From Spirochaetaceae bacterium (GTDB lineage: Bacteria; Spirochaetota; Spirochaetia; Treponematales; Breznakiellaceae), in assembly GCA_031257075.1 (NCBI GenBank), contig JAIRPM010000150.1, positions 1 to 21,315 of the forward strand: a DNA stretch of 21,315 nucleotides, written 5' to 3'. The notes under the pieces were generated by a model, which was given only the letters and a program-made list of their open reading frames with translations, did not search any database and had not been told where the DNA came from. Below are positions 6,607 to 13,919 of this stretch, piece after piece. The translations under genes were made by a program, and so were the position numbers. Position 1 is the first letter of the stretch. Every line of letters begins with the position of its first letter.

Positions 6607-7626
6607 ATGATAGATGATTTTCCGCTCTTGCCGCAATACCCGCCAAAAGTTAGAATAGAGGCGCATCATGTATGTAATGGAGAAAAATCTATTTCTATAA
6701 GCATCGACACCGCGCTGTTGCAGGCGGTTTGCGGAACCAATGACGCGAATTTGAAAGCCTTGGAAAACGCTCTCGGCAGCCCTATCACTGTCCGCGGTAA
6801 CGAAATCGAAACACCAGGATTGGACAACGACAGCCGGCAGCGTTTCAATTATGTGATGGAAAATCTCAAAGCCGCGGCCTCGTCTGGTGAAACACCGGAC
6901 GAGGAATACGTCCGTTCCGTTCTTGCCTGTTTTAGCGGCACCGGACGCGAAACCCCCATCCGCGAAAATCTTATCACTGTGCCGCATGGCTTTAGCAAAG
7001 TTTATCCGCGCGGGCCGGGTCAGGCGGAATATGTACGAGGGATGCGTACCGCGGATATCACTTTTTGCGTAGGGCCGGCCGGCACCGGCAAAACTTACCT
7101 TGCGATAGCAATGGCGCTTTCGCAGGTAATGAACAAAAAGGCGCGCAAACTCATCCTGACGCGCCCTGTCGTGGAAGCGGGGGAAAGTCTCGGCTATCTT
7201 CCCGGCGACCTTGCCCAAAAAATAAACCCCTATCTCCGCCCGCTTTATGACGCAATGGAAGCGCTTGTACCCTTTGACTTCATCAGCAGGATGGAAGAAA
7301 ATCGCAGCATTGAAATCGCGCCGCTTGCCTATATGCGCGGCCGGAGTCTCAATGACGCTTTTATCATTCTAGATGAAGCGCAAAATACTACCAAGGAACA
7401 AATGAAAATGTTTCTGACACGGTTAGGGCATAAGTCACGGGCTGTTATTACCGGAGACACAACTCAAATCGACCTGCCCAAAAGAGTCGATTCGGGGCTT
7501 TTGCAGGCGCTTTCTATTTTGAAAGGAATTGACGGAATTCACATTTCCTATTTAAATACGGGCGATGTTGTACGCCATCCGCTGATAAAGAAAATTATCA
7601 GCGCATACGAAAAGGAATCTTTATGA
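6607..7626 (+). CDS. phoH: PhoH-family ATPase
   Basis: Cytosolic P-loop ATPase of the PhoH/YbeZ family, associated with RNA metabolism and ribosome quality control; its exact substrate is not settled. Walker A is GPAGTGKT (156-163) and Walker B is FIILDEAQN (252-260). Also typical are LTRPVVEAGE.LGYLPGD (about 184-201), TGDTTQIDLP and SGL. It starts the four-gene plus-strand operon, and its TGA overlaps the ATG of the HD-domain gene (ATGA). In many bacteria phoH and the 7TM-HD gene are neighbours with ybeY; ybeY is not seen here. The start is uncertain. ATG 6607 has no ribosome-binding site and sits 16 bp from the divergent start, and the first about 28 residues do not look like the family. 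An ATT at 6691, 8 nt after GGAG (6679-6682), is an alternative at the point where family similarity begins. Confidence 0.92.
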   Translation: MIDDFPLLPQYPPKVRIEAHHVCNGEKSISISIDTALLQAVCGTNDANLKALENALGSPITVRGNEIETPGLDNDSRQRFNYVMENLKAAASSGETPDEEYVRSVLACFSGTGRETPIRENLITVPHGFSKVYPRGPGQAEYVRGMRTADITFCVGPAGTGKTYLAIAMALSQVMNKKARKLILTRPVVEAGESLGYLPGDLAQKINPYLRPLYDAMEALVPFDFISRMEENRSIEIAPLAYMRGRSLNDAFIILDEAQNTTKEQMKMFLTRLGHKSRAVITGDTTQIDLPKRVDSGLLQALSILKGIDGIHISYLNTGDVVRHPLIKKIISAYEKESL

Positions 7627-9095
7627 AGAAATACGCTAAATACAAAGAAAAAGATGAATCAAAACCCAATTTAAGCCAGCGCGTAGCGCAAGCGGGCATA
7701 CCGCCGGCGCAAATTGCGGCTATACTTGCTGTCTTTGCCATCTGCGCCGCGGTTTTTTTGCGAAACTATAGTAACGCGCCTTTTGAATTTGCCGGACAGG
7801 CCCTTGTTTGTTTTTTGATACTCTGCGTCATTGTCGCCCAAGGCTCACGGTACATAACAGGGCGCAAACTTTCCAACGTAGAAGTTTATGTGCTGTCCGG
7901 GATAATACTGACCTATTTTGCATGGGCATACTTTGCGGCACGTATAACGCTTTACGAAGGCTTTTTGCCCAAATCAATTTTACTGCCGTCAGCATTGTTT
8001 GTTATGCTTATTTCAATATTGATAGACATGCGGCTTGCTATGACTATGGCGTTGTCTATACCGCTCGGCGCGTTAGCTACCCGGTGCCTAGACCTTTACG
8101 GTTGTATTGTTGCCATATCGTCATCGGTGGCAGGGGCTATGGTAATACGCGGGGCACGCCGCCGCATGGATTTAGTGATGGCGGGCATTACCGTTGCCTG
8201 TGTCAATGTTATCGCTACTTTTGCCGTACTCCTTGTCGAAAAAGCGCCCAGCCCGGTCTGGCTTCCCATTCTTTTTTGGGCGCTCCTTAACGGCGCAGTT
8301 TCAGGAGCGCTAGTGCTGGGAATTTTGCCCCTTTTTGAAAGGGCGCTCCACATGGCAACAACCTTCAAACTGATAGAACTGCTGGATACCGAAGCACCTC
8401 TTTTACGCCGTATGGAAAGTGTCGCGCCGGGCACCTACAGCCATTCTATGGAAGTAGCAAAACTGGCCGAATGCGCATGCCGCGATATCGGGGCAAACGC
8501 CCTTCTTGCCCGTGTAGGCGCGTATTATCACGACATCGGTAAAATTGACAAACCTGAATATTTTGTTGAAAATCAGAGCATTTACAACAAGCATAACGAA
8601 TTGAATCCGCGCTTGTCCGCCACCGTAATCCGCAGTCATGTGAAACTGGGAATGGAAAAAGCGCGGGCTATCGGCCTGCCTGATGAAGTGGCCGAATTTA
8701 TCGGCACCCACCATGGAGACAGTTTGATTGCTTGGTTTTACTCTGAAGCGCTCAAACGCGAAGGCGAAGGCAATGTAAACCAGGAAGATTTTTGTTATCC
8801 GGGCCATCCCCCTCATAGCCGCGAAGCAGCGGTTATGATGCTTGCCGATGTTGTTGAAGCGGCTTGCCGCACTCTTGACAAACCAACTGCTGCCCGTCTT
8901 GAAAAATTTACCGGTGACCTTATTGATAAAAAAATTGAATCCCGCCAACTCGTCAATTCGGAATTAACTTTTCATGAAATTGAAGTGATTAAAAAAGCTT
9001 TTTTGCGCGTACTTGTTGCCCATTACCATGCGCGGATAGAGTATCCTGACCAGAATATGCCCGCAAAGGCGCAAAATGAACCAAATGGAAAGTAA
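7623..9095 (+). CDS. 7TM-HD domain phosphodiesterase, PgpH/YqfF-like, lacking the extracellular domain
   Basis: Membrane protein of 490 residues. Residues 29-240 carry about seven hydrophobic segments (7TM region), and residues about 265-425 form an HD hydrolase domain. Metal-ligand motifs are YSHSMEV (His274), YYHDIGK (His303-Asp304), SHVKLG (His339), GTHHGD (His363/364) and LADVVEA (Asp409). PgpH-type relatives hydrolyse cyclic di-AMP, so that is the likely substrate. Canonical members are about 700 residues with a large extracytoplasmic 7TMR-HDED domain after the first helix; here the HDED domain is absent and the TM bundle follows a 28-residue basic head. The start overlaps the phoH stop by 4 nt, and the end overlaps the DUF58 start by 20 nt, so the genes are translationally coupled. 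Confidence 0.88.
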   Translation: MKKYAKYKEKDESKPNLSQRVAQAGIPPAQIAAILAVFAICAAVFLRNYSNAPFEFAGQALVCFLILCVIVAQGSRYITGRKLSNVEVYVLSGIILTYFAWAYFAARITLYEGFLPKSILLPSALFVMLISILIDMRLAMTMALSIPLGALATRCLDLYGCIVAISSSVAGAMVIRGARRRMDLVMAGITVACVNVIATFAVLLVEKAPSPVWLPILFWALLNGAVSGALVLGILPLFERALHMATTFKLIELLDTEAPLLRRMESVAPGTYSHSMEVAKLAECACRDIGANALLARVGAYYHDIGKIDKPEYFVENQSIYNKHNELNPRLSATVIRSHVKLGMEKARAIGLPDEVAEFIGTHHGDSLIAWFYSEALKREGEGNVNQEDFCYPGHPPHSREAAVMMLADVVEAACRTLDKPTAARLEKFTGDLIDKKIESRQLVNSELTFHEIEVIKKAFLRVLVAHYHARIEYPDQNMPAKAQNEPNGK

Positions 9096-10344
9096 AACGC
9101 CGCCGCGCAAAAGCGCCCCGTTACTGCCCAGACCGCAAAAACAAAACGCCGTTCTTTTTGTCCTTGCGGTGTTTGCCCTTGCAATAGGCACGCTTAAAGG
9201 AGAATCTGTTTTGCTTTTGATAGGCGGCATACTTATTTCGAGTGCCGCCTACGGCTTTGTCGCTGTCTTTGTTCTATCACTTTTTTACCGGCGCCAGATT
9301 CCCCGGGCCGAGACTATTCCCGCCGTACAGGCCGGCAGTTACCCAGCCGTGCGCATTGATGGCGTGCCTTTTCATCTTATCCGGCTGCCTGCCTGCCTCG
9401 TCCGTTACCGGCTCAACCTTGTTTCTCAAGCCTTTGCACAGGCAGGTGGGGAACTCCCCCCTACGCTTTTTTTCGGCGCAGTGTGCGGCTGCCCCGCCCC
9501 GCCGCGCGGGGCATACTACGGCCCGGAAGACAGCCTCGTTATTTACGATGCTTTAGGCTTTTGGCGCAGCAGCCTCCCCATTCGGCAGGCAAATGGTGTC
9601 AGGCTCTGCGTTACACCGCGTCCGCTTACTGAACCGTTTCGACTGCGCAGCCCTGCCGCCGGCGGCAGCAAGTCCAGAGCCAAAAGCCTGCCTGTGCCCA
9701 GTGAAGACCATAGCGAACACCGTGCTTATGTTCCCGGTGATGACCCGCGCCGCATCAACTGGAAACTATACGGGCATATAAACGAACTTTTTGTACACAT
9801 TCCAGAACACGAAATTCCGCCGCGTTCTGTTCTTACCATCCTCCTTGACACTGCCTGCGACAGCGGCCTTTTTCCGCCCGCTGCGGCCGCTGCGGCAGTT
9901 GATACGCTTTGTTCCGCTGCCCTAAGCCTTGCCCTCGAAGCGCAGGAGGCCGGCATGGACGCAAAGGTTGTATGGCTAAGAAATGAGGCGACAGACATCC
10001 CCCCCCCCCCCCTATCACTGCCGCTCGAACAGCAACTTGCATATCCTATACCACTGCCTCTAGACTGCCCTGTCTCTCTTCCAGTCATAAACACCACAGC
10101 TTTCTTGTATATAGCGCTTCCGCGCGCCCGCAGGGCGGGGCAAAACAGTCCTTTGGGCAGCGTACCGGCAGGAAACGCTCTGGATGCCTGTTTTTCACGC
10201 CGCGCCGCGCGCACGCATATACAACTTTTATTTATATATCCTCAAACAGCGTACAACGCAGAACGCATAAGATACGCATCTGAGGCTAATGTTCTGTATT
10301 ATGGAAGGATGGAGAGGGTTTATGCCGAATATGCGGTACTATAA
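9076..10344 (+). CDS. DUF58 protein with internal poly-C tract
   Basis: A 422-residue membrane-anchored protein: one or two N-terminal hydrophobic segments (about residues 25-68), then a soluble domain. The DUF58 signature YVPGDDPRRINWKLYGHINELFVH begins at Tyr218, followed by a vWA-like strand (RSVLTILLDTA). DUF58 proteins usually pair with a MoxR ATPase and a transglutaminase; the transglutaminase is next door but no MoxR gene is present. ATG 9076 lies inside the end of the HD gene, with AAAGG about 6 nt upstream. The striking feature is 14 consecutive C at 9999-10012, encoding IPPPPL at residues 308-313. Losing one C gives TAG at 10061-10063; gaining one reads on to TGA at 10281-10283. As written the frame is intact. 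The last 110 residues are weakly conserved in appearance. Confidence 0.85.
   Translation: MNQMESKTPPRKSAPLLPRPQKQNAVLFVLAVFALAIGTLKGESVLLLIGGILISSAAYGFVAVFVLSLFYRRQIPRAETIPAVQAGSYPAVRIDGVPFHLIRLPACLVRYRLNLVSQAFAQAGGELPPTLFFGAVCGCPAPPRGAYYGPEDSLVIYDALGFWRSSLPIRQANGVRLCVTPRPLTEPFRLRSPAAGGSKSRAKSLPVPSEDHSEHRAYVPGDDPRRINWKLYGHINELFVHIPEHEIPPRSVLTILLDTACDSGLFPPAAAAAAVDTLCSAALSLALEAQEAGMDAKVVWLRNEATDIPPPPLSLPLEQQLAYPIPLPLDCPVSLPVINTTAFLYIALPRARRAGQNSPLGSVPAGNALDACFSRRAARTHIQLLFIYPQTAYNAERIRYASEANVLYYGRMERVYAEYAVL
9999..10012 (+). repeat. Homopolymer C14 inside the DUF58 gene
   Basis: Fourteen C in a row between GACAT and TATCAC. Runs of this length slip during replication and sequencing. It could switch the C-terminal quarter of the DUF58 protein and, through the 3' overlap, the coupling to the transglutaminase gene. 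Confidence 0.95.
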
Positions 10345-12574
10345 GAACGGCATAAACACTGCCGGTATACTGCTGTCAGGGGCGTTTTTTGCGCGAACGG
10401 CGGCATGTTATGCGCTGCTTTTTCAAGCGCGTTTTTTTGCCGGCGAACTTGCGCATAGCGCTTTTTTTGCTGTTTTTCTTTTTCAAGGAATTGTCATTCC
10501 TTTTATCCTAAAAAAACTGCCTGTCAGAACTCCTGCCGCGCTGGTTATTACAGCTGCCGTTCCCTTTGTAATACGGTTTTTTATTGCCGGCCTGCGTATT
10601 GTTGCTCATATACAGTATATTTATAATAATGATATAAATGTTTTTATTCCTTTCGATTCATTGCTGTTATTATATGATAATAATATATATGCCGTACTGA
10701 TACCGTTTTATTACATATCTATAACCACCTATATAGCGCGGATGCCTCATCATTCCCAGCGCGCCGCAGCTGTAACTGATATTATTGTACTCTGTATTGT
10801 GTTTGTTATATTTTCAAGCGCTACGCTTACGGTATACAAATGGCCTGCACTCAAACTCATTGTATTTTGCGCTATCCTTTTTTTGGAAACGCTTGCCATA
10901 ATTTTCACCGTGCTTGCCGCCGGTTCATCGTTGCCTTCCGAATCCGCCCTTTCTTTTGTTTTGCCGCTCATTTTGGCCGCTGCCGCAGGATTTCTTCTTT
11001 TCAAACCGCTGAACGAGCAGGAATTGGAAAAAGGCGGAGGCCTTTTGCAGAGCAAACTTTTCAGTTTTGACTTTGCGCCTTTTCTTTCGCTTGAAAACGA
11101 AATAACAATGAATGACGATCTTGTATTTATTGTACGCAAAAATGATACACAGAACGAAAATGAATTCGAATTACCTGAAGTATTAGGCGAATCTGATTTG
11201 TACAACGGGCAGGTAAACGGTGGAATAGAAAACAGCAATAATGATATGCAAAACAATATACCTTTTGAAGATATATTTTTTCCGCAGGATGCCGCATATC
11301 TTATGCGGCGTTTTGTTCTTTCCGCTTACAACTCCAAGTCCGGCTTTACCCGCGATGATGTTATAGACGAAACCGCGCACAGGCGGATTCTCCCTGCGGG
11401 AAAAACCGAATTTGCCGGCGGCGGCACGACCGCGCCTTTGAAACGGGTGCCGCTCGAACAAGAATACTATTTGGTAAATATTGACAGTGAAGCGTTTATT
11501 GCTATGAATGAACCGGTTTCCGCCGCGCCTTTTGAAGACTGGAATGCGTCATCATTCAAAGCCGCATACAAAACTCAAAGTATGATTTCAGGCGCGTCAG
11601 CGCGCGACCTTTCCAATGCTGTTTCCAATGTATTACAAAATGATACATTAGGATTAACCGCCGGTGAATTTGCATGGTATACCGCATACGGTGATGATAA
11701 AAATCGGCTCACCTCCACTGAAGAACGCATCAAAACATTAAGCAATAACCTGATACAAGAAAACAGTACCTATTGGGGAAAAATACAATTATTATACAAC
11801 TATCTTAAATATGGCGATTACCTTTACAGCCTAAAACCGGGCGCAGCACCGGACGGTGACCAACTTGCCTATTTTTTGTTTACCACCAAACGCGGCTATT
11901 GTTCGTATTTTGCGTTTGCGTTTGCGTCAATGCTGCGTTCTATCGGTGTTCCCTGCCGTGTTGCTGTCGGATTTTTTCTTGATTATGAATCCGGGCGTCT
12001 GGGTTTTTATCCTGTCATGGCAAATATGGCGCACGCATGGGTGGAAGTATGGTTTCCCGGCTTTGGCTGGATAGAATACGACCCTACTACCGAAAAACTT
12101 GCTCCTGATGAAGAATGGCGGTTTTCCGCCGGCCCTCCTTCCGAACTTTTAGAACGACTGCTCAAAGAAATTCTTGACAACCATTCAAATTTACGCGAAA
12201 AAAAAGCAGCCCCCCCTGCCGCGCGAATGCAGAGCAGAAGCAGGCGCACTGCCGCAAAAATCTTTTTGACGGTGTTCATAGCGCTTATTCCCATACTTGC
12301 CGCGCTGGCGCTGCTCTACCGCCGGTTTAAGTGGTATATCAAATATATATTCACCCAAAATATACGCAGGCAATGCGTATATCTCTATCAATATTGTATA
12401 TATTTACAAAAACATGCCGGTGGAAAAGCGGCCGGCACCGCTGTTTCAGACGAAATAAATAGAGTATATGAACAAGCACAGAAAGCAAAATTTGCCGGCG
12501 CATATACAGAAAATGACCATCTGCTTACGTTGGATATGTATAAAAAATTCAAGGCATCTTTAAGGAAGCACTGA
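10322..12574 (+). CDS. Membrane transglutaminase-like protein (TgpA type)
   Basis: About 750 residues. Several hydrophobic segments (about residues 10-220) precede a periplasmic region with a transglutaminase/protease-like core. The catalytic triad is visible: Cys527 in RGYCSYFA, His571 in AHAWVEVWF and Asp587 in EYDPTTEK. A further membrane helix (IFLTVFIALIPILAALALLY) and a basic cytoplasmic tail follow. DUF58/transglutaminase pairs are widespread; TgpA of Pseudomonas is essential, but the substrate here is unknown. I place the start at ATG 10322 because GGAGAGGG (10311-10318) precedes it exactly as in the NHL gene. Upstream in-frame ATGs at 10289 and 10301 lack such a site. It overlaps the DUF58 gene by 23 nt. 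Several stretches (for example 10600-10740) are clearly more AT-rich than their surroundings. Confidence 0.88.
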   Translation: MPNMRYYKNGINTAGILLSGAFFARTAACYALLFQARFFAGELAHSAFFAVFLFQGIVIPFILKKLPVRTPAALVITAAVPFVIRFFIAGLRIVAHIQYIYNNDINVFIPFDSLLLLYDNNIYAVLIPFYYISITTYIARMPHHSQRAAAVTDIIVLCIVFVIFSSATLTVYKWPALKLIVFCAILFLETLAIIFTVLAAGSSLPSESALSFVLPLILAAAAGFLLFKPLNEQELEKGGGLLQSKLFSFDFAPFLSLENEITMNDDLVFIVRKNDTQNENEFELPEVLGESDLYNGQVNGGIENSNNDMQNNIPFEDIFFPQDAAYLMRRFVLSAYNSKSGFTRDDVIDETAHRRILPAGKTEFAGGGTTAPLKRVPLEQEYYLVNIDSEAFIAMNEPVSAAPFEDWNASSFKAAYKTQSMISGASARDLSNAVSNVLQNDTLGLTAGEFAWYTAYGDDKNRLTSTEERIKTLSNNLIQENSTYWGKIQLLYNYLKYGDYLYSLKPGAAPDGDQLAYFLFTTKRGYCSYFAFAFASMLRSIGVPCRVAVGFFLDYESGRLGFYPVMANMAHAWVEVWFPGFGWIEYDPTTEKLAPDEEWRFSAGPPSELLERLLKEILDNHSNLREKKAAPPAARMQSRSRRTAAKIFLTVFIALIPILAALALLYRRFKWYIKYIFTQNIRRQCVYLYQYCIYLQKHAGGKAAGTAVSDEINRVYEQAQKAKFAGAYTENDHLLTLDMYKKFKASLRKH

Positions 12575-12625
12575 CTAAATCCCATCGAGGATTCCCCAGT
12601 CCTTAACAATTAAAGAATTGCGCAA
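12566..12625 (+). repeat. Diverged dispersed element, copy D
   Basis: Begins GGAAGCACTGACTAAATC at the transglutaminase stop and continues through ATCGAGGATT to CAATTAAAGAATTG (a small palindrome, 12607-12620). The first part is a degraded version of the GGCAACGCTGATTAAATC core, and CAATTAAAGAA also follows copy C. It lies downstream of an operon, like copy A. Confidence 0.5.
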
Positions 12626-12656
12626 TCTGGCTTGCTTTAGCCGACATTTGCAATGA

Positions 12657-12688
12657 AGGCTTGCTACCGGGCAAGCCTGTCTTCTTTT
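12657..12688 (+). terminator. Terminator of the phoH-transglutaminase operon
   Basis: AGGCTTGC (12657-12664), a 6-nt loop, GCAAGCCT (12671-12678), followed by GTCTTCTTTT. An 8-bp perfect stem with a T-rich tail on the plus strand. It overlaps the 3' end of the convergent FecR gene. Confidence 0.6.
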
Positions 12689-13299
12689 GGCTGCCAGAGG
12701 GAAGGCAGGGCTCCAGCCGCGCCGATTGTATTTGATTCGCCTTCATTCAAAATATAGATGTTTTCACCGCTGTCAAGCATCAGAGTTCCTTCCGCACTGT
12801 ACGCTTCGACATCGCCGCTACCGGCAAGCGCCCTCACTACGGCACGGCTGCCCGCTTCAGGATATACCCTGCGGCCATTAGCCGCAAGACAAAACTTGCC
12901 ACTCCGCACCGATGCCAAAACTTCACCGTTTTGTAATTTAACAGAACCGCCTAATGACACATTATAAAAAACCGCAGCGCTGGTATTTTCGCGCATGGTA
13001 AAAGAATCGCCGTTATTCAATTCGATAGTTACTGAAGAAAATTTACCGGTACGCACTGTATCGCCGGAGAAAAGCGCCGCGCCTCTGCCGGTATAATGCC
13101 ATACATCCCGGCCGGCCGGCCGGCGCTGAACGTTATGTTGTTTCGCAAAAACAATTCCTACAGCGCCGGCGCTCCGGGCTGTTGTTTTTTTCGCGTTATG
13201 ATAAAAAAGATACACGCCGGCTGCCATACCCAAAATACAAACTGCGGCGGCAACGGTATTCAAAAGGCGCGCCCTATCTATTTTGTTATCGAAACGCAT
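12664..13299 (-). CDS. FecR-domain protein, membrane-anchored, short
   Basis: A 211-residue protein with a short basic head, one hydrophobic helix (about residues 14-33) and a periplasmic FecR-type domain. The recognisable stretch is GAALFSGDTVRTGKFSSVTIELNNGDSFTMRENTS followed by VKLQNGEVLASVRSG, the usual FecR strand pattern; the C-terminal 60 residues repeat the same beta-rich style. No sigma factor or TonB receptor gene accompanies it, so this is not a Fec-type signalling locus. Spirochaete FecR-domain proteins are often stand-alone periplasmic proteins of unknown role. No Shine-Dalgarno is visible before ATG 13299; the upstream bases are AATTTAATT. It lies 77 nt downstream of bactofilin, with element copy C between them. 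Confidence 0.75.
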   Translation of the reverse strand: MRFDNKIDRARLLNTVAAAVCILGMAAGVYLFYHNAKKTTARSAGAVGIVFAKQHNVQRRPAGRDVWHYTGRGAALFSGDTVRTGKFSSVTIELNNGDSFTMRENTSAAVFYNVSLGGSVKLQNGEVLASVRSGKFCLAANGRRVYPEAGSRAVVRALAGSGDVEAYSAEGTLMLDSGENIYILNEGESNTIGAAGALPSLWQPKEDRLAR

Positions 13300-13361
13300 A
13301 ATTAAATTTCGGCGGAATTAGAAGGAGGTTTTAGGAGTTCTTTAATTGAGAACGCGGTATT

Positions 13362-13384
13362 GTAATCAGCGTTGCTTTAAGCAA
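13362..13384 (-). repeat. Dispersed element, copy C
   Basis: On the minus strand this reads AAAGCAACGCTGATTAC, matching copies A and B for 13 bases (GCAACGCTGATTA), and overlaps the bactofilin stop codon. TTGCTT-T-AAGCAA at 13372-13384 is a perfect 13-bp palindrome. About 17 bases further on comes CAATTAAAGAA, shared with copy D. Confidence 0.5.
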
Positions 13385-13919
13385 GCAGCGTTTGAGGATT
13401 TTTCTTTATGGCCGGTATATCCGCTTGTTTCTTGACGGGAGGCGGAGAGGCTGTTGTTATACTTGCCGGCGGCGCGTCATCGTTTCCGGCGGAAATTCGC
13501 TTTTTGAGCGCCTGACGCACCCCTTCGGCATCATGATGTTCCGCAAGAGCGGCTTTCATTTTTTCTTCGTCTTTGCAGACTACGATTTTACCATGTACAA
13601 GGCAGCCATCATCAATCTGAATACGGCGTGTTATTACATCACCGACAACAAGGCCGGTAGACAGGAGTACAAGCCTGTCCGTTGCTATCACGTTACCGTA
13701 AACAATGCCGCCTATCGTTACGGATGTGCCGCTGACACTGCTTTTCAAACATGCCTTTTCGCCAATAACAATACGGCCTTGTACCGCAAGGTCGCCGTGA
13801 AGAGCGCCGTCTATGCGGGTAAACCCGGCCGCCTCTACATCACCCCAGACATTTGTTCCCGGGCCGATAATAGTATTGATAGAAAAATCAGAACGATTAA
13901 CTTTTGCCGCCATCACCAT
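13377..13919 (-). CDS. Bactofilin
   Basis: A 180-residue cytoskeletal protein of the bactofilin (DUF583) family, which polymerises without nucleotides into filaments that position wall enzymes. Residues about 18-115 show the repetitive right-handed beta-helix rhythm with regular Gly and hydrophobic spacing (GPGTNVWGDVEAAGFTRIDG, VTIGGIVYGNVIATDRL, GLVVGDVITRRIQID). The C-terminal 60 residues are charged and Pro/Ala-rich, as usual. ATG 13919 has GGGAGGG 9 nt upstream; ATG 13913 is a close alternative. The start overlaps the end of the M23 peptidase gene by 23 nt, so the two are translationally coupled. Bactofilin-M23 pairs control cell shape in several bacteria. Confidence 0.92.
   Translation of the reverse strand: MVMAAKVNRSDFSINTIIGPGTNVWGDVEAAGFTRIDGALHGDLAVQGRIVIGEKACLKSSVSGTSVTIGGIVYGNVIATDRLVLLSTGLVVGDVITRRIQIDDGCLVHGKIVVCKDEEKMKAALAEHHDAEGVRQALKKRISAGNDDAPPASITTASPPPVKKQADIPAIKKNPQTLLA

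Noticed and set aside
6484..7218. 244-residue minus-strand frame opposite phoH
   Set aside because: Shadow of phoH and of the NHL gene start; composition is basic and unlike a real protein, with no domain signal.
12198..12216. A8 and C7 runs in the transglutaminase gene as further phase-variation tracts
   Set aside because: Too short compared with the C14 run, and runs of this size are common by chance in a 21-kb window.
12664..13299. FecR as part of a FecI-FecR-TonB iron-signalling system
   Set aside because: No sigma factor or outer-membrane receptor gene is adjacent, and the protein lacks the N-terminal anti-sigma part.
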